Source: an uncultured Pseudomonadota bacterium (lineage in GTDB: Bacteria; Pseudomonadota; Gammaproteobacteria; Burkholderiales; Rhodocyclaceae). Taken from it: 64,000 nucleotides of DNA. The DNA lies in assembly GCA_903870055.1 (NCBI GenBank), contig CAIQBG010000015.1, positions 1-64,000 of the forward strand, written 5' to 3'. Under the pieces are notes generated by a model. The model saw only the letters and a list, made by a program, of their open reading frames with translations, was not told the origin of the DNA and ran no database searches. Every line of letters starts with the position of its first letter. Within the stretch, counting starts at the first letter, position 1. Positions 17,604 through 25,900 of this stretch are shown in pieces. The translations under genes were made by a program, and so were the position numbers.

Positions 17604-18539
17604 ATGATCGAAGCCCGCACCCAGATTCGCGCATTGCTTGCCGATGCACAGAACCAGACCGCTTTCGTTTCCCACACGCCGGAAGGCTTCACCGAGCCAA
17701 CCGCGTATTTTTCGAAAAAGCCAGCCACCACTGGCACGCTGAATCTGGTTTCCACTTTCCTGCCCAGCATGGCGGCTGCCGATGGCAACCTGTACGGCCA
17801 GCCGATCGCCACCCCTGGCGGTGAAATGGCCACCCTATCTGCCGGCATCCTGGTGAATTCGCGCTGCGCTGCAGCTGGCGCCACGATCATCACCCGCCCC
17901 GATCCGAGCCGCGCCATTGCCGTGGGTTACGACAAGGGCATCGCATTCCAGCGCGTGGCGAAATACTTCAGCACCATTGAGGCTGCACCGTTTGCCACCA
18001 CCGCTGATGATGTCGATGTGGCCGCTTCGAATCTGCCGATCAGCCGCACCACCATGGACTGGTCGGCCAGCATTCAGAAATCGGTGCGCTTCGAATTGCC
18101 CCGATCCCTGCAGCGCCAAATCGGTTACGAACAAATCGTGGATGAAGTGATCCTGGCCTTCGTGCTGGGCCTGGCGCGCGCCGCTGATGCTGTGCTGCTG
18201 AATGCGATCGAAGCCAGCACCCCGGCAGCCTTTACCGCTGCCGCTGCGGCTGCCAAGGGCGTGCGCATCACTGAATTGCGCGCCCTGGTCGGCACCAATG
18301 GCACCGGCGCCACCTGGCGCGGCGATGGCCAATTCGCCGCCGCTGGCGGCATCCTGGCAGACACCACAGCCGACATCGCCGGCACCGTGATCGGCAGCTT
18401 CGGCCGCGCTGGTGTGGCCATTCACGAATCAATCGATCTGATCATCGAACGGCGCAACACAAAGGGCGATCTGGTGCTGACTGCGCACGCCAACATGATC
18501 CCGCTACTGCCGAACCCTGGCGTTTTCTGGACTGCCTGA
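17604..18539 (+). CDS. HK97-fold major-capsid-like protein
   Basis: 311 residues. Features match HK97-type capsid proteins: a middle segment FELPRSLQRQIGYEQIVDEVILAF followed by an R-A-A-D-A-V-L-L-N-A-I helix (spine helix and P domain, split here by position). An A-domain-like region (residues about 205-285) with strands IHESIDLIIERRNTKGDLVL precedes a C-terminal strand. There is no long N-terminal delta/scaffold region and no protease gene nearby, so it may assemble without proteolytic maturation. It is preceded by CAGGACACC and overlaps an upstream stop in ATGA form. The fold assignment is by pattern and position after a small terminase; a structure prediction would settle it. Confidence 0.65.
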   Translation: MIEARTQIRALLADAQNQTAFVSHTPEGFTEPTAYFSKKPATTGTLNLVSTFLPSMAAADGNLYGQPIATPGGEMATLSAGILVNSRCAAAGATIITRPDPSRAIAVGYDKGIAFQRVAKYFSTIEAAPFATTADDVDVAASNLPISRTTMDWSASIQKSVRFELPRSLQRQIGYEQIVDEVILAFVLGLARAADAVLLNAIEASTPAAFTAAAAAAKGVRITELRALVGTNGTGATWRGDGQFAAAGGILADTTADIAGTVIGSFGRAGVAIHESIDLIIERRNTKGDLVLTAHANMIPLLPNPGVFWTA

Positions 18540-18541
18540 CC

Positions 18542-18889
18542 ATGCTGGCCGGAATCATCAAGGCATTCCCCTGGGGCTTCATCCACGCAATCAAGCGCGG
18601 CAAAGCGGCCCTACCTGATGACGTGGCGGCCGTAATCGAGGCCGCACGCATCACCGAACGCCATGGCGATGAAGACAACGGGCCGCGCATTGCCGTGGCC
18701 CTGGGTGGCCCCTTGCGTGGGATGTTTATCTATTCCCATGAGGAAGCCGAAAGCCGAATTCGCGCCAGGTGGCCGTGGCTGAATGATGCGCAGCTGAAGC
18801 GCGCTGTGTCCTACCTGGATGCACGTGTGCGCCTGGCTGCGCAACCCAACAAACCCAGCAAGCGAAAAAGCTGGATTTTCGACTACTGA
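18542..18889 (+). CDS. Unknown protein downstream of the capsid gene
   Basis: 115 residues, starting two bases after the capsid stop. It begins MLAGIIKAFPWGFIHAIKRG, an amphipathic or weakly hydrophobic N-terminus, continues with helices (DDVAAVIEAARITERHG) and ends in a basic tail KPSKRKSWIFDY. The tight spacing suggests translational coupling with the capsid gene. It might be a head-decoration, minor head or size-determining factor; no family is recognised and nothing in the sequence shows such a role. Confidence 0.6.
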   Translation: MLAGIIKAFPWGFIHAIKRGKAALPDDVAAVIEAARITERHGDEDNGPRIAVALGGPLRGMFIYSHEEAESRIRARWPWLNDAQLKRAVSYLDARVRLAAQPNKPSKRKSWIFDY

Positions 18890-18900
18890 AAGGCGAGTAC

Positions 18901-19068
18901 ATGAACCAAGCAAAACCCGAAGACGAAATGCCACCCGTGGCCGTGCGTGTGCTTTCTGCCTTCTACGTGAAAGGCCAGCTGGCGCGCCCTGGTGCGATTG
19001 TGAAACTTGACCCATTCGAAGCGCGCGAATTGATCGCCTGCGAAAAGGCCGAGCCCGTTCAGAACTGA
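18901..19068 (+). CDS. Small phage-head-region protein (DUF7210-like)
   Basis: 55 residues, with AAAGGCGAG directly before the ATG at 18901. The pattern VRVLSAFYVKGQLARPGAIVK followed by LDPFEARELIACEKAEPV (split here) matches a family of 50-60-residue proteins commonly encoded just after the major capsid gene of siphophages: a beta-strand pair with a 'V..G..V..LD...A.EL...KAE' signature. Its presence supports descent of this module from a phage head operon. Molecular role unknown. Confidence 0.6.
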   Translation: MNQAKPEDEMPPVAVRVLSAFYVKGQLARPGAIVKLDPFEARELIACEKAEPVQN

Positions 19069-19079
19069 AAACAGTGTCA

Positions 19080-19098
19080 CCGCCATGGCCGATGGCGG
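19080..19098. other. Perfect 7-bp hairpin
   Basis: CCGCCAT-GGCCG-ATGGCGG, twelve bases after the previous stop. No T-run follows. It may act with the terminator hairpin further on. Confidence 0.4.
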
Positions 19099-19141
19099 CA
19101 GTAATCGGCCGTTTCCTTGCCCTTCCCCCGGGGGCTTCAAT

Positions 19142-19186
19142 GGGGGGCCCGAATGCCCGGAAGGCGTAAGGGCCGCCCCTTTTTTT
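19142..19186 (+). terminator. Rho-independent terminator after the capsid module
   Basis: GGGGGGCCC (19142-19150) pairs with GGGCC-G-CCCC (19170-19179), followed by seven T residues (19180-19186). It separates the capsid module from the last two genes, which would then need their own promoter or antitermination. Confidence 0.65.
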
Positions 19187-19193
19187 GGAATGA

Positions 19194-19520
19194 ATGATGA
19201 CCCCAGACGATGAACTTTCAGCGATGCGCACGATCCTGTGCAACCTGGAGCAGCGTGCCACCCAGGCGCGCCACACCTTCCCCAGCCTGAAATCTGCAGC
19301 CAGCATGGCCGCGATGACCCTGGCGCATGACCTGGCCATTTTGGGCCAGGAATTCATCATCCTATCGGTGAAGCTGAAACAGGCCGCCCGCGATGAGGCT
19401 GCCCAGGAAGCCGATGCAGTCAGAGAGGCGCAAGGCGGGCGCAAGATCGCCCCCAGGGTAACAGCAGCCAAAGCAGCCGCCACGATGATCAGAAACGGCG
19501 CTTATCGGGTGCAGGCATGA
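19194..19520 (+). CDS. Unknown helical protein
   Basis: 108 residues, starting MMTPDDELSAMRTILCNLEQ. It is almost entirely helical, with an Ala-rich middle (AASMAAMTLAHDLAILGQEF) and a basic C-terminus. A double ATG at 19194/19197 leaves the start uncertain by one codon. Its TGA overlaps the ATG of the next gene (ATGA at 19517), so the pair is translated together. No family recognised. Confidence 0.55.
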   Translation: MMTPDDELSAMRTILCNLEQRATQARHTFPSLKSAASMAAMTLAHDLAILGQEFIILSVKLKQAARDEAAQEADAVREAQGGRKIAPRVTAAKAAATMIRNGAYRVQA

Positions 19521-19870
19521 ACGACAAGGCACCGCCCCTGCTGGCGAAAATCGCCGCCCTGATCGGTAACGATCTGGCTGTGGCTTTGATCATCAATGCA
19601 CACACCACCGGCCGCAGCGGCTGGCTATACATTCCGCGCCGCCCAAAGCCAGGCAAGCGCCTGGTGAGCATGATCGGCATGGATGCTGCACAAAAGCTGG
19701 CCGGAGCCTTCGGCGGGCAATCGCTGGAAATGCCCAAGTGCCGCGCCATGTACCGAGAGCAGCGCAACGCTGAAGCCCTGCGCATGGCCGCGGATGGAAT
19801 GTCGCACCGGAGCATCGCGGAAGCTGTGGGCCTGACCGATCGCCAGGTGCGCAACGTGCTGGCCAAATAG
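19517..19870 (+). CDS. Mor/C-like transcriptional regulator
   Basis: 117 residues. The C-terminal third is a clear helix-turn-helix (MSHRSIAEAVGLTDRQVRNV). The region before it (GWLYIPRRPKPGKRLVSMIG and AGAFGGQSLEMPKCRAMYRE) follows the Mor/C activator layout: a 'G..lYIP' strand motif, a basic segment, an 'F.G....el...Y' turn, then the HTH. In Mu these proteins activate middle and late genes. Here the gene sits last, beyond a terminator, and could switch on the element's own or a helper's late promoters. The family assignment is moderately sure; the targets are unknown. Confidence 0.65.
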   Translation: MNDKAPPLLAKIAALIGNDLAVALIINAHTTGRSGWLYIPRRPKPGKRLVSMIGMDAAQKLAGAFGGQSLEMPKCRAMYREQRNAEALRMAADGMSHRSIAEAVGLTDRQVRNVLAK

Positions 19871-19894
19871 CCGACAGCCACCACCCAACTGCTG

Positions 19895-19932
19895 CCCCCT
19901 GGTGCCGAAACAAGGCAACGTCAGGGGGTTTT
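19895..19932 (+). terminator. Rho-independent terminator at the element's right end
   Basis: CCCCCTG (19895-19901) pairs with CAGGGGG (19922-19928), with an inner GTGCC/GGCAAC stem, followed by TTTT. It closes the last transcription unit of the element. Confidence 0.65.
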
Positions 19933-20051
19933 CATTGCTGCAGACCGTTGATCCCAGACCAACGGACAAAAGCACCATTCGCCCCTTGTTGACGCGGTGA
20001 AAAATGGTGTAAAGTGGCGCCAGGTGTTCTTCTTCCGGCGCCCAGAGACCT

Positions 20052-20101
20052 CTGTTAATCCGTAGGTCCCTGGTTCGAGCCCAGGTCGAGGAGCCAAAAT
20101 T
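20052..20101 (+). repeat. attR, 50-bp direct repeat of the tRNA-Asn 3' half
   Basis: Identical to 12603-12652. It lacks the 5' half of the tRNA, so it is not a functional tRNA gene. It marks the right junction of the element. Confidence 0.92.
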
Positions 20102-20105
20102 TAAA

Positions 20106-20135
20106 AGCCTCAGAGTGAAAGCTCTGGGGCTTTTT
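20106..20135 (+). terminator. Original terminator of tRNA-Asn, now displaced
   Basis: AGCCTCAGAG-TGAAAG-CTCTGGGGCT with a T5 tail (20131-20135), five bases beyond attR. In the empty chromosome it would follow the tRNA directly. The element has moved it about 7.4 kb away. Confidence 0.75.
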
Positions 20136-20207
20136 CTATTTCTGACTACTGTATTTGGTGCGCCGCAGGTAGACCTTAAGGAAACCTTAAGGCATGATGC
20201 GAAGCTC

Positions 20208-21611
20208 ATGTTGCTTCAGCCCCGACTCTCTCCAAATCCATTTTGCCGACTGACATACCGGCTGGCTATTTACATCCTGTTTCTTGGTGTAATAGCAGCG
20301 CAGGCAACGCCGGTTGCACCGGTTGTGAGCATCGGGTATCTTGAAGCAGAAAATGTGGCGCTGAAACATAATGCCCAGATCCAGAATGCACGGGCAGCGC
20401 TGGATGGCGCCCAGGCAGATCTAATCACGGCGGGTGCCAGACCCAATGCCGTCATGTCGGTAAACACCTCAGGCGTAGATAAGACGCAGTATCAATATGG
20501 GACGAGTTTAAACGCCCTGGATACGATTGTCAGAATTGACCAGCCTTTCGAGCGCGGTAATAAACGAGATTTGCGCATTGCTAAAGCAACGGATCTTGGA
20601 CAGGCCACCGTCTGGGATATGCATGACACGATTCGCCAGGAACGTTTTCGTGTGGTTTCGGCATGGCTAGACCTACGGGTGTCAGAACAGGCCTGCCAGA
20701 TTGCCGAAGCTAATCTGGCGCAGGCCAATCAGGTACTGGATAGAGCACGACTCAGATTCAAAACAGGTGATCTGTCAGGCGCTGATTTAGGTCGTATTGA
20801 ATCCGACCATGGACGCTTACTCGCAGAATCCCAAGCTGCCCAGCGGGACAGAGCGCGCGCAGCAGCAAACCTGTCCAACTTGCTGGGATCAGAAATGCAG
20901 CGTGAACGGATCGGCACCCGGGGCGATTGGCCTAAGGTGATGTCGCATCAAGATGCAGAAAAAATGATTGCCACTCTGGCAGATACACGGCCGGATGTTC
21001 AGGCGGCTCGCGCCAGACTATCAGCTGCTAAACAAAGTGTGGAATTAGCCCGGGCACAGCAAACCCGTGATTTCACGGTGGGTCTGCAATACGAACGCAA
21101 TAACCCGACGGTGGTGAACTCGGTCGGTGCAGGCATTGCCATACCGCTATTTACAGGCAACAACTTTGAAGGGGATATACGCCGCAGCATGGCCGAGATG
21201 ACTCAGGCAGAAATTGCCATGTTACAAACGGAGCGTACTGCGCGTTCGGAATCGCTGTTGTATTTACAGGAACTGGATCAGGCCAATGCCCGATTAACGA
21301 GTTTGCAGGACCACACCTTGCAATCAGCGAAGCGAACAGATAAAGCAGCAGATGTCGCCTACAGTCTAGGCGCCATGAGCACATTTGAGTATCTAGATGC
21401 TAAACGTGCTTTACGTCAGGCTGAGTTCGACGCCCTCCTCGCCCGATCGGATGCGGCCAAAGTCGCTAGCGCTATTAGAATTCTCGCAGCGGTTTCAGAA
21501 TCTGCCGTGACCAACAAACCGGCTCGCTACGACTCGCCAGTGCAATCAATGACGCCAGTTAATATGCCTGATAAAGATCGCCAACTACCGGATCTACCCG
21601 GAGCTCACTAA
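20208..21611 (+). CDS. Heavy-metal RND efflux outer-membrane factor, CzcC/CusC-like
   Basis: 467 residues from the ATG at 20208, giving a normal signal peptide (TYRLAIYILFLGVIAAQA); upstream in-frame codons run through the tRNA terminator and are unlikely to be translated. TolC-family repeats follow (EAENVALKHNAQIQNARAAL, and later RPDVQAARARLSAAKQSVEL). It is the outer-membrane channel for the adaptor and pump encoded immediately downstream. The gene belongs to the host, not the element: it lies beyond attR. Its native promoter must lie within the first 70 bp after the tRNA terminator, or farther upstream if the element disrupted it. Confidence 0.85.
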   Translation: MLLQPRLSPNPFCRLTYRLAIYILFLGVIAAQATPVAPVVSIGYLEAENVALKHNAQIQNARAALDGAQADLITAGARPNAVMSVNTSGVDKTQYQYGTSLNALDTIVRIDQPFERGNKRDLRIAKATDLGQATVWDMHDTIRQERFRVVSAWLDLRVSEQACQIAEANLAQANQVLDRARLRFKTGDLSGADLGRIESDHGRLLAESQAAQRDRARAAANLSNLLGSEMQRERIGTRGDWPKVMSHQDAEKMIATLADTRPDVQAARARLSAAKQSVELARAQQTRDFTVGLQYERNNPTVVNSVGAGIAIPLFTGNNFEGDIRRSMAEMTQAEIAMLQTERTARSESLLYLQELDQANARLTSLQDHTLQSAKRTDKAADVAYSLGAMSTFEYLDAKRALRQAEFDALLARSDAAKVASAIRILAAVSESAVTNKPARYDSPVQSMTPVNMPDKDRQLPDLPGAH

Positions 21612-21613
21612 TA

Positions 21614-22960
21614 ATGAAGTCTTCTCGCAATAAACTCCAACGCGCCTGGCACTTGTTGCTCTCGGGTAGCATCGACTGGCTAAAGTCTGATGCCGTGCTT
21701 GGTCGTTTGCAACGGATTTTTCAACGTGTACGTAACGACCCTACGCTAAGTAAGAGCGAAGCTTATCTAAAGACGAATATCCCGGTCTGGAAAACGCGTT
21801 ACAAGGAGTCGCGTCAATTCAAAGACCAGGTTTGGTACACCAGCGCATTTGTATTGTTTCTCGGCATTGTGCTCTGGCTATCGATTGGTGGTGCTCCTGA
21901 AATCCCCAATTTCCGGATTAACCAGAATGAAATTCAGTTCAAAACCGGATCGCCACAACTGTCATTTATCCGCTCTGAAGTAGTTGTTGCTTCTCCTTTG
22001 CCGATTAATGCACCTGTACCTGCCCGTGTAATGATGGACGACACTCGTACAGCACCCATTAGCCCATCACTCAACGGCCGCGTTGTGCAGATACATGCCC
22101 AGCTAGGTGACAAAGTTGAAGTCGGTGCACCGCTGGTAACCATTGATTCACCCGATTACGGCACGGCCTTAACTGACTGGCAAAAAGCAGAGGCTGATGC
22201 CAAAAGAAAACGCGCTGCTTATAGTCGTTCTAAAGAACTGCTTGCTGGAGAAGCGATCGCCAAGCGGGATTTTGAAGTGGCCGAGAGCGATTTCCGCATT
22301 GCTGACGCTGAGGCGCGTCGTGCCTATTTGCGGATTGCCAATCTGGTGCCATATGGCAAACCTGATCCTGAAAGCGAACGCCTCACCTTACGCGCACCCA
22401 TTTCTGGTGTTATTGCTTCAGCCAATATCAATCCCGGACGTGAAATCCGTGCAGATCAATCAGACCCATTACTTGTCATTACCGACCTCGGCCATCTTTG
22501 GATCGTCGTTGATGCACCGGAACAGTCTGCCAATGGTATCCGTGTAGGTGATGTACTGCTTGTATCGTTTGACAGCCTGCCTGGCCAGGTCTTCAGCGCC
22601 AATGTCACCCGCGTATCACCCGTTCTGGATTCGCAATTGCGCCGGGTTCAGATCCGCGCTGAGTTAGACAATGCCGACCTGCGCTTACGTCCAGAGATGT
22701 ATGGTCGTGCTCAGGTAGCAGATCCTAACGCGACAATGGCGCTGCGTGTACCGCTATCGGCATTAAGCACAGATGGCATTTATACCACGGTGTTTGTTGA
22801 AGCTGAGCCCGGTTTATTTCGTCGCCAGCGTGTTGCCGTTGCTTTCCAAGATAACCAGTGGGCATGGATCATGCCGGATGAAAATCTGAAGGCAAGTGAT
22901 CGGGTTGTTACAACGGGGGCGCTCTTGCTGGCTTCCGAATTCTCGCAGAGCGCCCGATAG
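21614..22960 (+). CDS. Heavy-metal RND efflux adaptor, CzcB/CusB-like
   Basis: 448 residues. Residues about 73-91 form the membrane anchor (VWYTSAFVLFLGIVLWLSIG), preceded by an unusually long cytoplasmic segment of some 70 residues. A periplasmic region with the HlyD modules follows: APISPSLNGRVVQIHAQLGD, then LRAPISGVIASANINPGREI. It lacks the Met-rich N-terminus of CusB and the His-rich end of CzcB, so metal specificity cannot be named. Two bases separate it from the channel gene and its stop overlaps the pump start. Confidence 0.88.
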   Translation: MKSSRNKLQRAWHLLLSGSIDWLKSDAVLGRLQRIFQRVRNDPTLSKSEAYLKTNIPVWKTRYKESRQFKDQVWYTSAFVLFLGIVLWLSIGGAPEIPNFRINQNEIQFKTGSPQLSFIRSEVVVASPLPINAPVPARVMMDDTRTAPISPSLNGRVVQIHAQLGDKVEVGAPLVTIDSPDYGTALTDWQKAEADAKRKRAAYSRSKELLAGEAIAKRDFEVAESDFRIADAEARRAYLRIANLVPYGKPDPESERLTLRAPISGVIASANINPGREIRADQSDPLLVITDLGHLWIVVDAPEQSANGIRVGDVLLVSFDSLPGQVFSANVTRVSPVLDSQLRRVQIRAELDNADLRLRPEMYGRAQVADPNATMALRVPLSALSTDGIYTTVFVEAEPGLFRRQRVAVAFQDNQWAWIMPDENLKASDRVVTTGALLLASEFSQSAR

Positions 22961-25900
22961 TGCTTCGTCAGCTTGTTAACTTCGCAGTCAGCCAGAGGGC
23001 ATTTATCCTGCTGGTGTTTGCGATTATGTCTATCGTAGGTCTGCGTGCGCTAAAGGATCTACCGATTGAGGCTTTTCCGGATGTACAGGATGTACAGGTC
23101 CAGGTGATTACCCAGGTGCCAGGCAAGGCGCCAGAGGAAGTGGAACGTAGCGTCACCTTACCCATCGAACGCGAGATGAGTGGTGTTCCACGCGTCACCC
23201 AGCAACGATCAGTTTCAATCACTGGTCTGTCAGTGGTGACGCTGATATTCAGCGATGGCACTCAGGATCGTTTTGCCCGGAGTCAGGTGCTGGAGAAACT
23301 ACAAGGCATCACCCTGCCCCCCGGTGTAACACCGACCCTAGCCCCGCTAACAACAGCAGTCGGCGAGATCTTTCGATACATTATTGAAGCACCGCCCCAA
23401 ACGCCGCTCAATGAAATTCGAGCCATTCAGGATTGGCTTGTCCGGCCTGCTCTGCGCCGTGTGCCGGGCGTCGCTGATGTTACAAGTTTTGGCGGAACGG
23501 TTAAAGAAATTCAGGTCAACGCCGATCCTATATTGATGCGTCGATATAACGTTACGCTGAATCAGTTATCTGATGCGCTTAGCGCAAACAACGAGAGTAC
23601 GGGCGGCGGCATTTTGCGTCGCGGTAATGAAGGATTAGTACTGCGGAGTACAGGCCTATACCGCAACATCGAAGATATCCAGAGTACGGTCATTCGCTCA
23701 ATGAACGGACGTGCGATCCTGGTGGGAGATGTCGCACAGGTTGGTATTGGCGACCACCCCCCTGCCGGTAGCGTTTCCGTTGCACTTCGCAATGAGGATG
23801 GGCAGGTGATCCAGAAGGAAGGTGTCGTTGAAGGCATCGTCATGATGACAAAGGCTGAAAATCCGGCGATTGTTATCGAAGCACTCCGCGAGAAAATCAA
23901 CTGGCTTAACGAACAGGAACATTTGCCTGCTGGCGTTTCACTGAAACCCCTCTACGATCGCACTGAGCTAATCAATCATACGGTGGATACGGTTACTCAC
24001 AATCTCCTGATTGGTGCCTTATTGGTCGTTGGCGTACTTATTATTTTCCTGCGCAACTGGAAAGTCTCTCTCATCGTTGCCAGCCTGATCCCGCTCACCC
24101 TGCTCTTTGTTTTCATCATGATGGATCTGTTCAAGGTCTCGGCAAATCTGATTTCTCTCGGTGCTGTCGACTTCGGGATCATTATTGATAGCGCAGTGGT
24201 TGTCGTTGAGGCGCTGATGGTCAAAATGACCCTGCAAACAGGGCCTGAATATGAGCACCTTGGCCATAACCGCCCGGTGTGGCGTTTAAATGCGCTAAAA
24301 AATACTGTTTCAACCTTAGCGTCACCCATTCTATATTCAAAGGCGATCATTATTCTGGCGTTCATTCCGATCTTTACCTTTCAACGGGTAGAGGGCAAGA
24401 TCTTTTCGCCCGTTGCACTGACGCTATCGTGTGCACTGCTCGGTGCCATCCTGTTGACGTTAACTTATGTGCCGACGCTACTGGCCTACATGGCAGATAA
24501 AGGGCCATTACTGGAACCACATCTGGAATGGATGGCGCGCTTGCAGCATCGCTACCGCGAGAAGCTAGAAGAGATGCTTGCTACACCACGTAAAGTGTAC
24601 ATACGGACTGGGGGGGCACTTCTAGCATCTCTATGCCTGCTACCCGTTGTTGGCACTGAGTTTTTACCAAAGCTAGATGAAGGCAACATCTGGCTCACGA
24701 TTATGATGCCCCCTTCTACGCATCTGGAACAAACCCGTGAAGTCGAACGTTCCGTACGTGAATACATGATCAGCTATCCGGAAACACGCAAGGTCATTAC
24801 GCACGTGGGCAGACCCGATGAAGGCACCGACCCGAAAGGCCCGAACAATATCGAAGTCTTGGTTGATCTGGCTCCACGTGACGACTGGCGCTTTTCTACG
24901 AAAGAAGAACTCGTTCGCAACATGAGCGAAGGGCTTAACTCGATGCCGGGGGTGCCGACCAATTTTTCGCAAGTCATCCAGGATAACGTCGAAGAATCTC
25001 TCTCTGGCGTTAAAGGTGAAATAGCCGTGAAGATCTTCGGCCCCGACTTGAACATCCTTCAGGAAAAGGCCAACCATGTCGCTGGCATTCTAGCCGGGAT
25101 ACAGGGCGCTGTTGAAGTTGCAGCCATTCAGGTTGGTGGACAAACTGAAGTGACCGTTATGCCGGATCGTCAACGCATGGCCCGCCTGGGTATCTCTATC
25201 GCTGACGTTAACCGTACTTTTGAAACAGCTATGGGTGGTTTCGAAACGACCGGTTTTTTTGAAGGCGATCGCCGTTACGATGTGACATTACGTATGGCTC
25301 AGGATTATCGGGGTTCCATTAACGACATTGCCAACCTGTCGATCCAAATCCCCGGTGTCGATGGTGGATCAATCCCACTTGGTGAAATTGCAACTATCGA
25401 AGTAAAGCAAGGGGCCTCACGGATTGCACGGGAAGCTGGTATGCGCGCCGTTTCTATCAAGGCCAACCTATCGGGTCGGGACCAGGGTGGTTTTGTGAAA
25501 GAGGCTCAGCGTAAAGTTAAGCGGGATGTAGGCCTGCCCCCGGGTTACACCATGACCTGGGGCGGACAGTTCGAAAACCAGCAGCGTGCCATGGCTCGCC
25601 TCAAGATTATTGTGCCGGCAAGCTTGCTGGCAATTTTTGGTTTGCTGTTCTGGATGTTCCGCTCTTACAAGATTGCAGCAGTCATTCTTGCAATTGCACC
25701 TACAACCCTTATTGGTGGTTTGATTGGCCTCGCTTTGAGTGGCATGCATCTATCCATTTCGGCAGCCGTAGGCTTTATTGCTGTATCAGGTATCGCCATT
25801 CAGAACGGTGTGATTATGGTTGAGGAGATTGTCGAGATGCTGCGTAACGGCAAACCCTTCCAGCAGGCAATTCGCGAAGGCGCTGTATTACGTATGCGAC

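Larger units (their letters stand above)
12603..20101 (+). mobile_element. Integrated phage-satellite-like element with capsid gene
   Basis: A 7.45-kb element is bounded by identical 50-bp direct repeats of the tRNA-Asn 3' half. All genes read rightward: integrase, unknown, unknown, winged-helix protein, basic peptide, unknown, O-like initiator, HTH protein, Nu1-like small terminase, unknown, capsid-like protein, two small head-region proteins, unknown, Mor/C-like regulator. It looks more G+C-rich than its surroundings. Genes are tightly packed with many ATGA overlaps, which argues for an intact functional unit. There are no genes for large terminase, portal, protease, tail or lysis. Best reading: a satellite that replicates from its own origin, makes a capsid-type protein, and needs a helper phage for the rest. 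A decayed prophage is the alternative. Confidence 0.75.

Noticed and set aside
19980-20020. Promoter near the right end (TTGACG with TGTAAA)
   Set aside because: The boxes are only 13 bp apart, too close for sigma-70.
20052-20101. A second tRNA-Asn gene
   Set aside because: Only the 3' half (from the anticodon loop) is present; the acceptor and D-arm halves are missing. It is the attR repeat.
19625-20209. A leftward protein of 194 residues over the right attachment site
   Set aside because: It reads antisense through the regulator gene, the terminator and the tRNA fragment; its STWARTRDLRINR segment is just the antisense tRNA.
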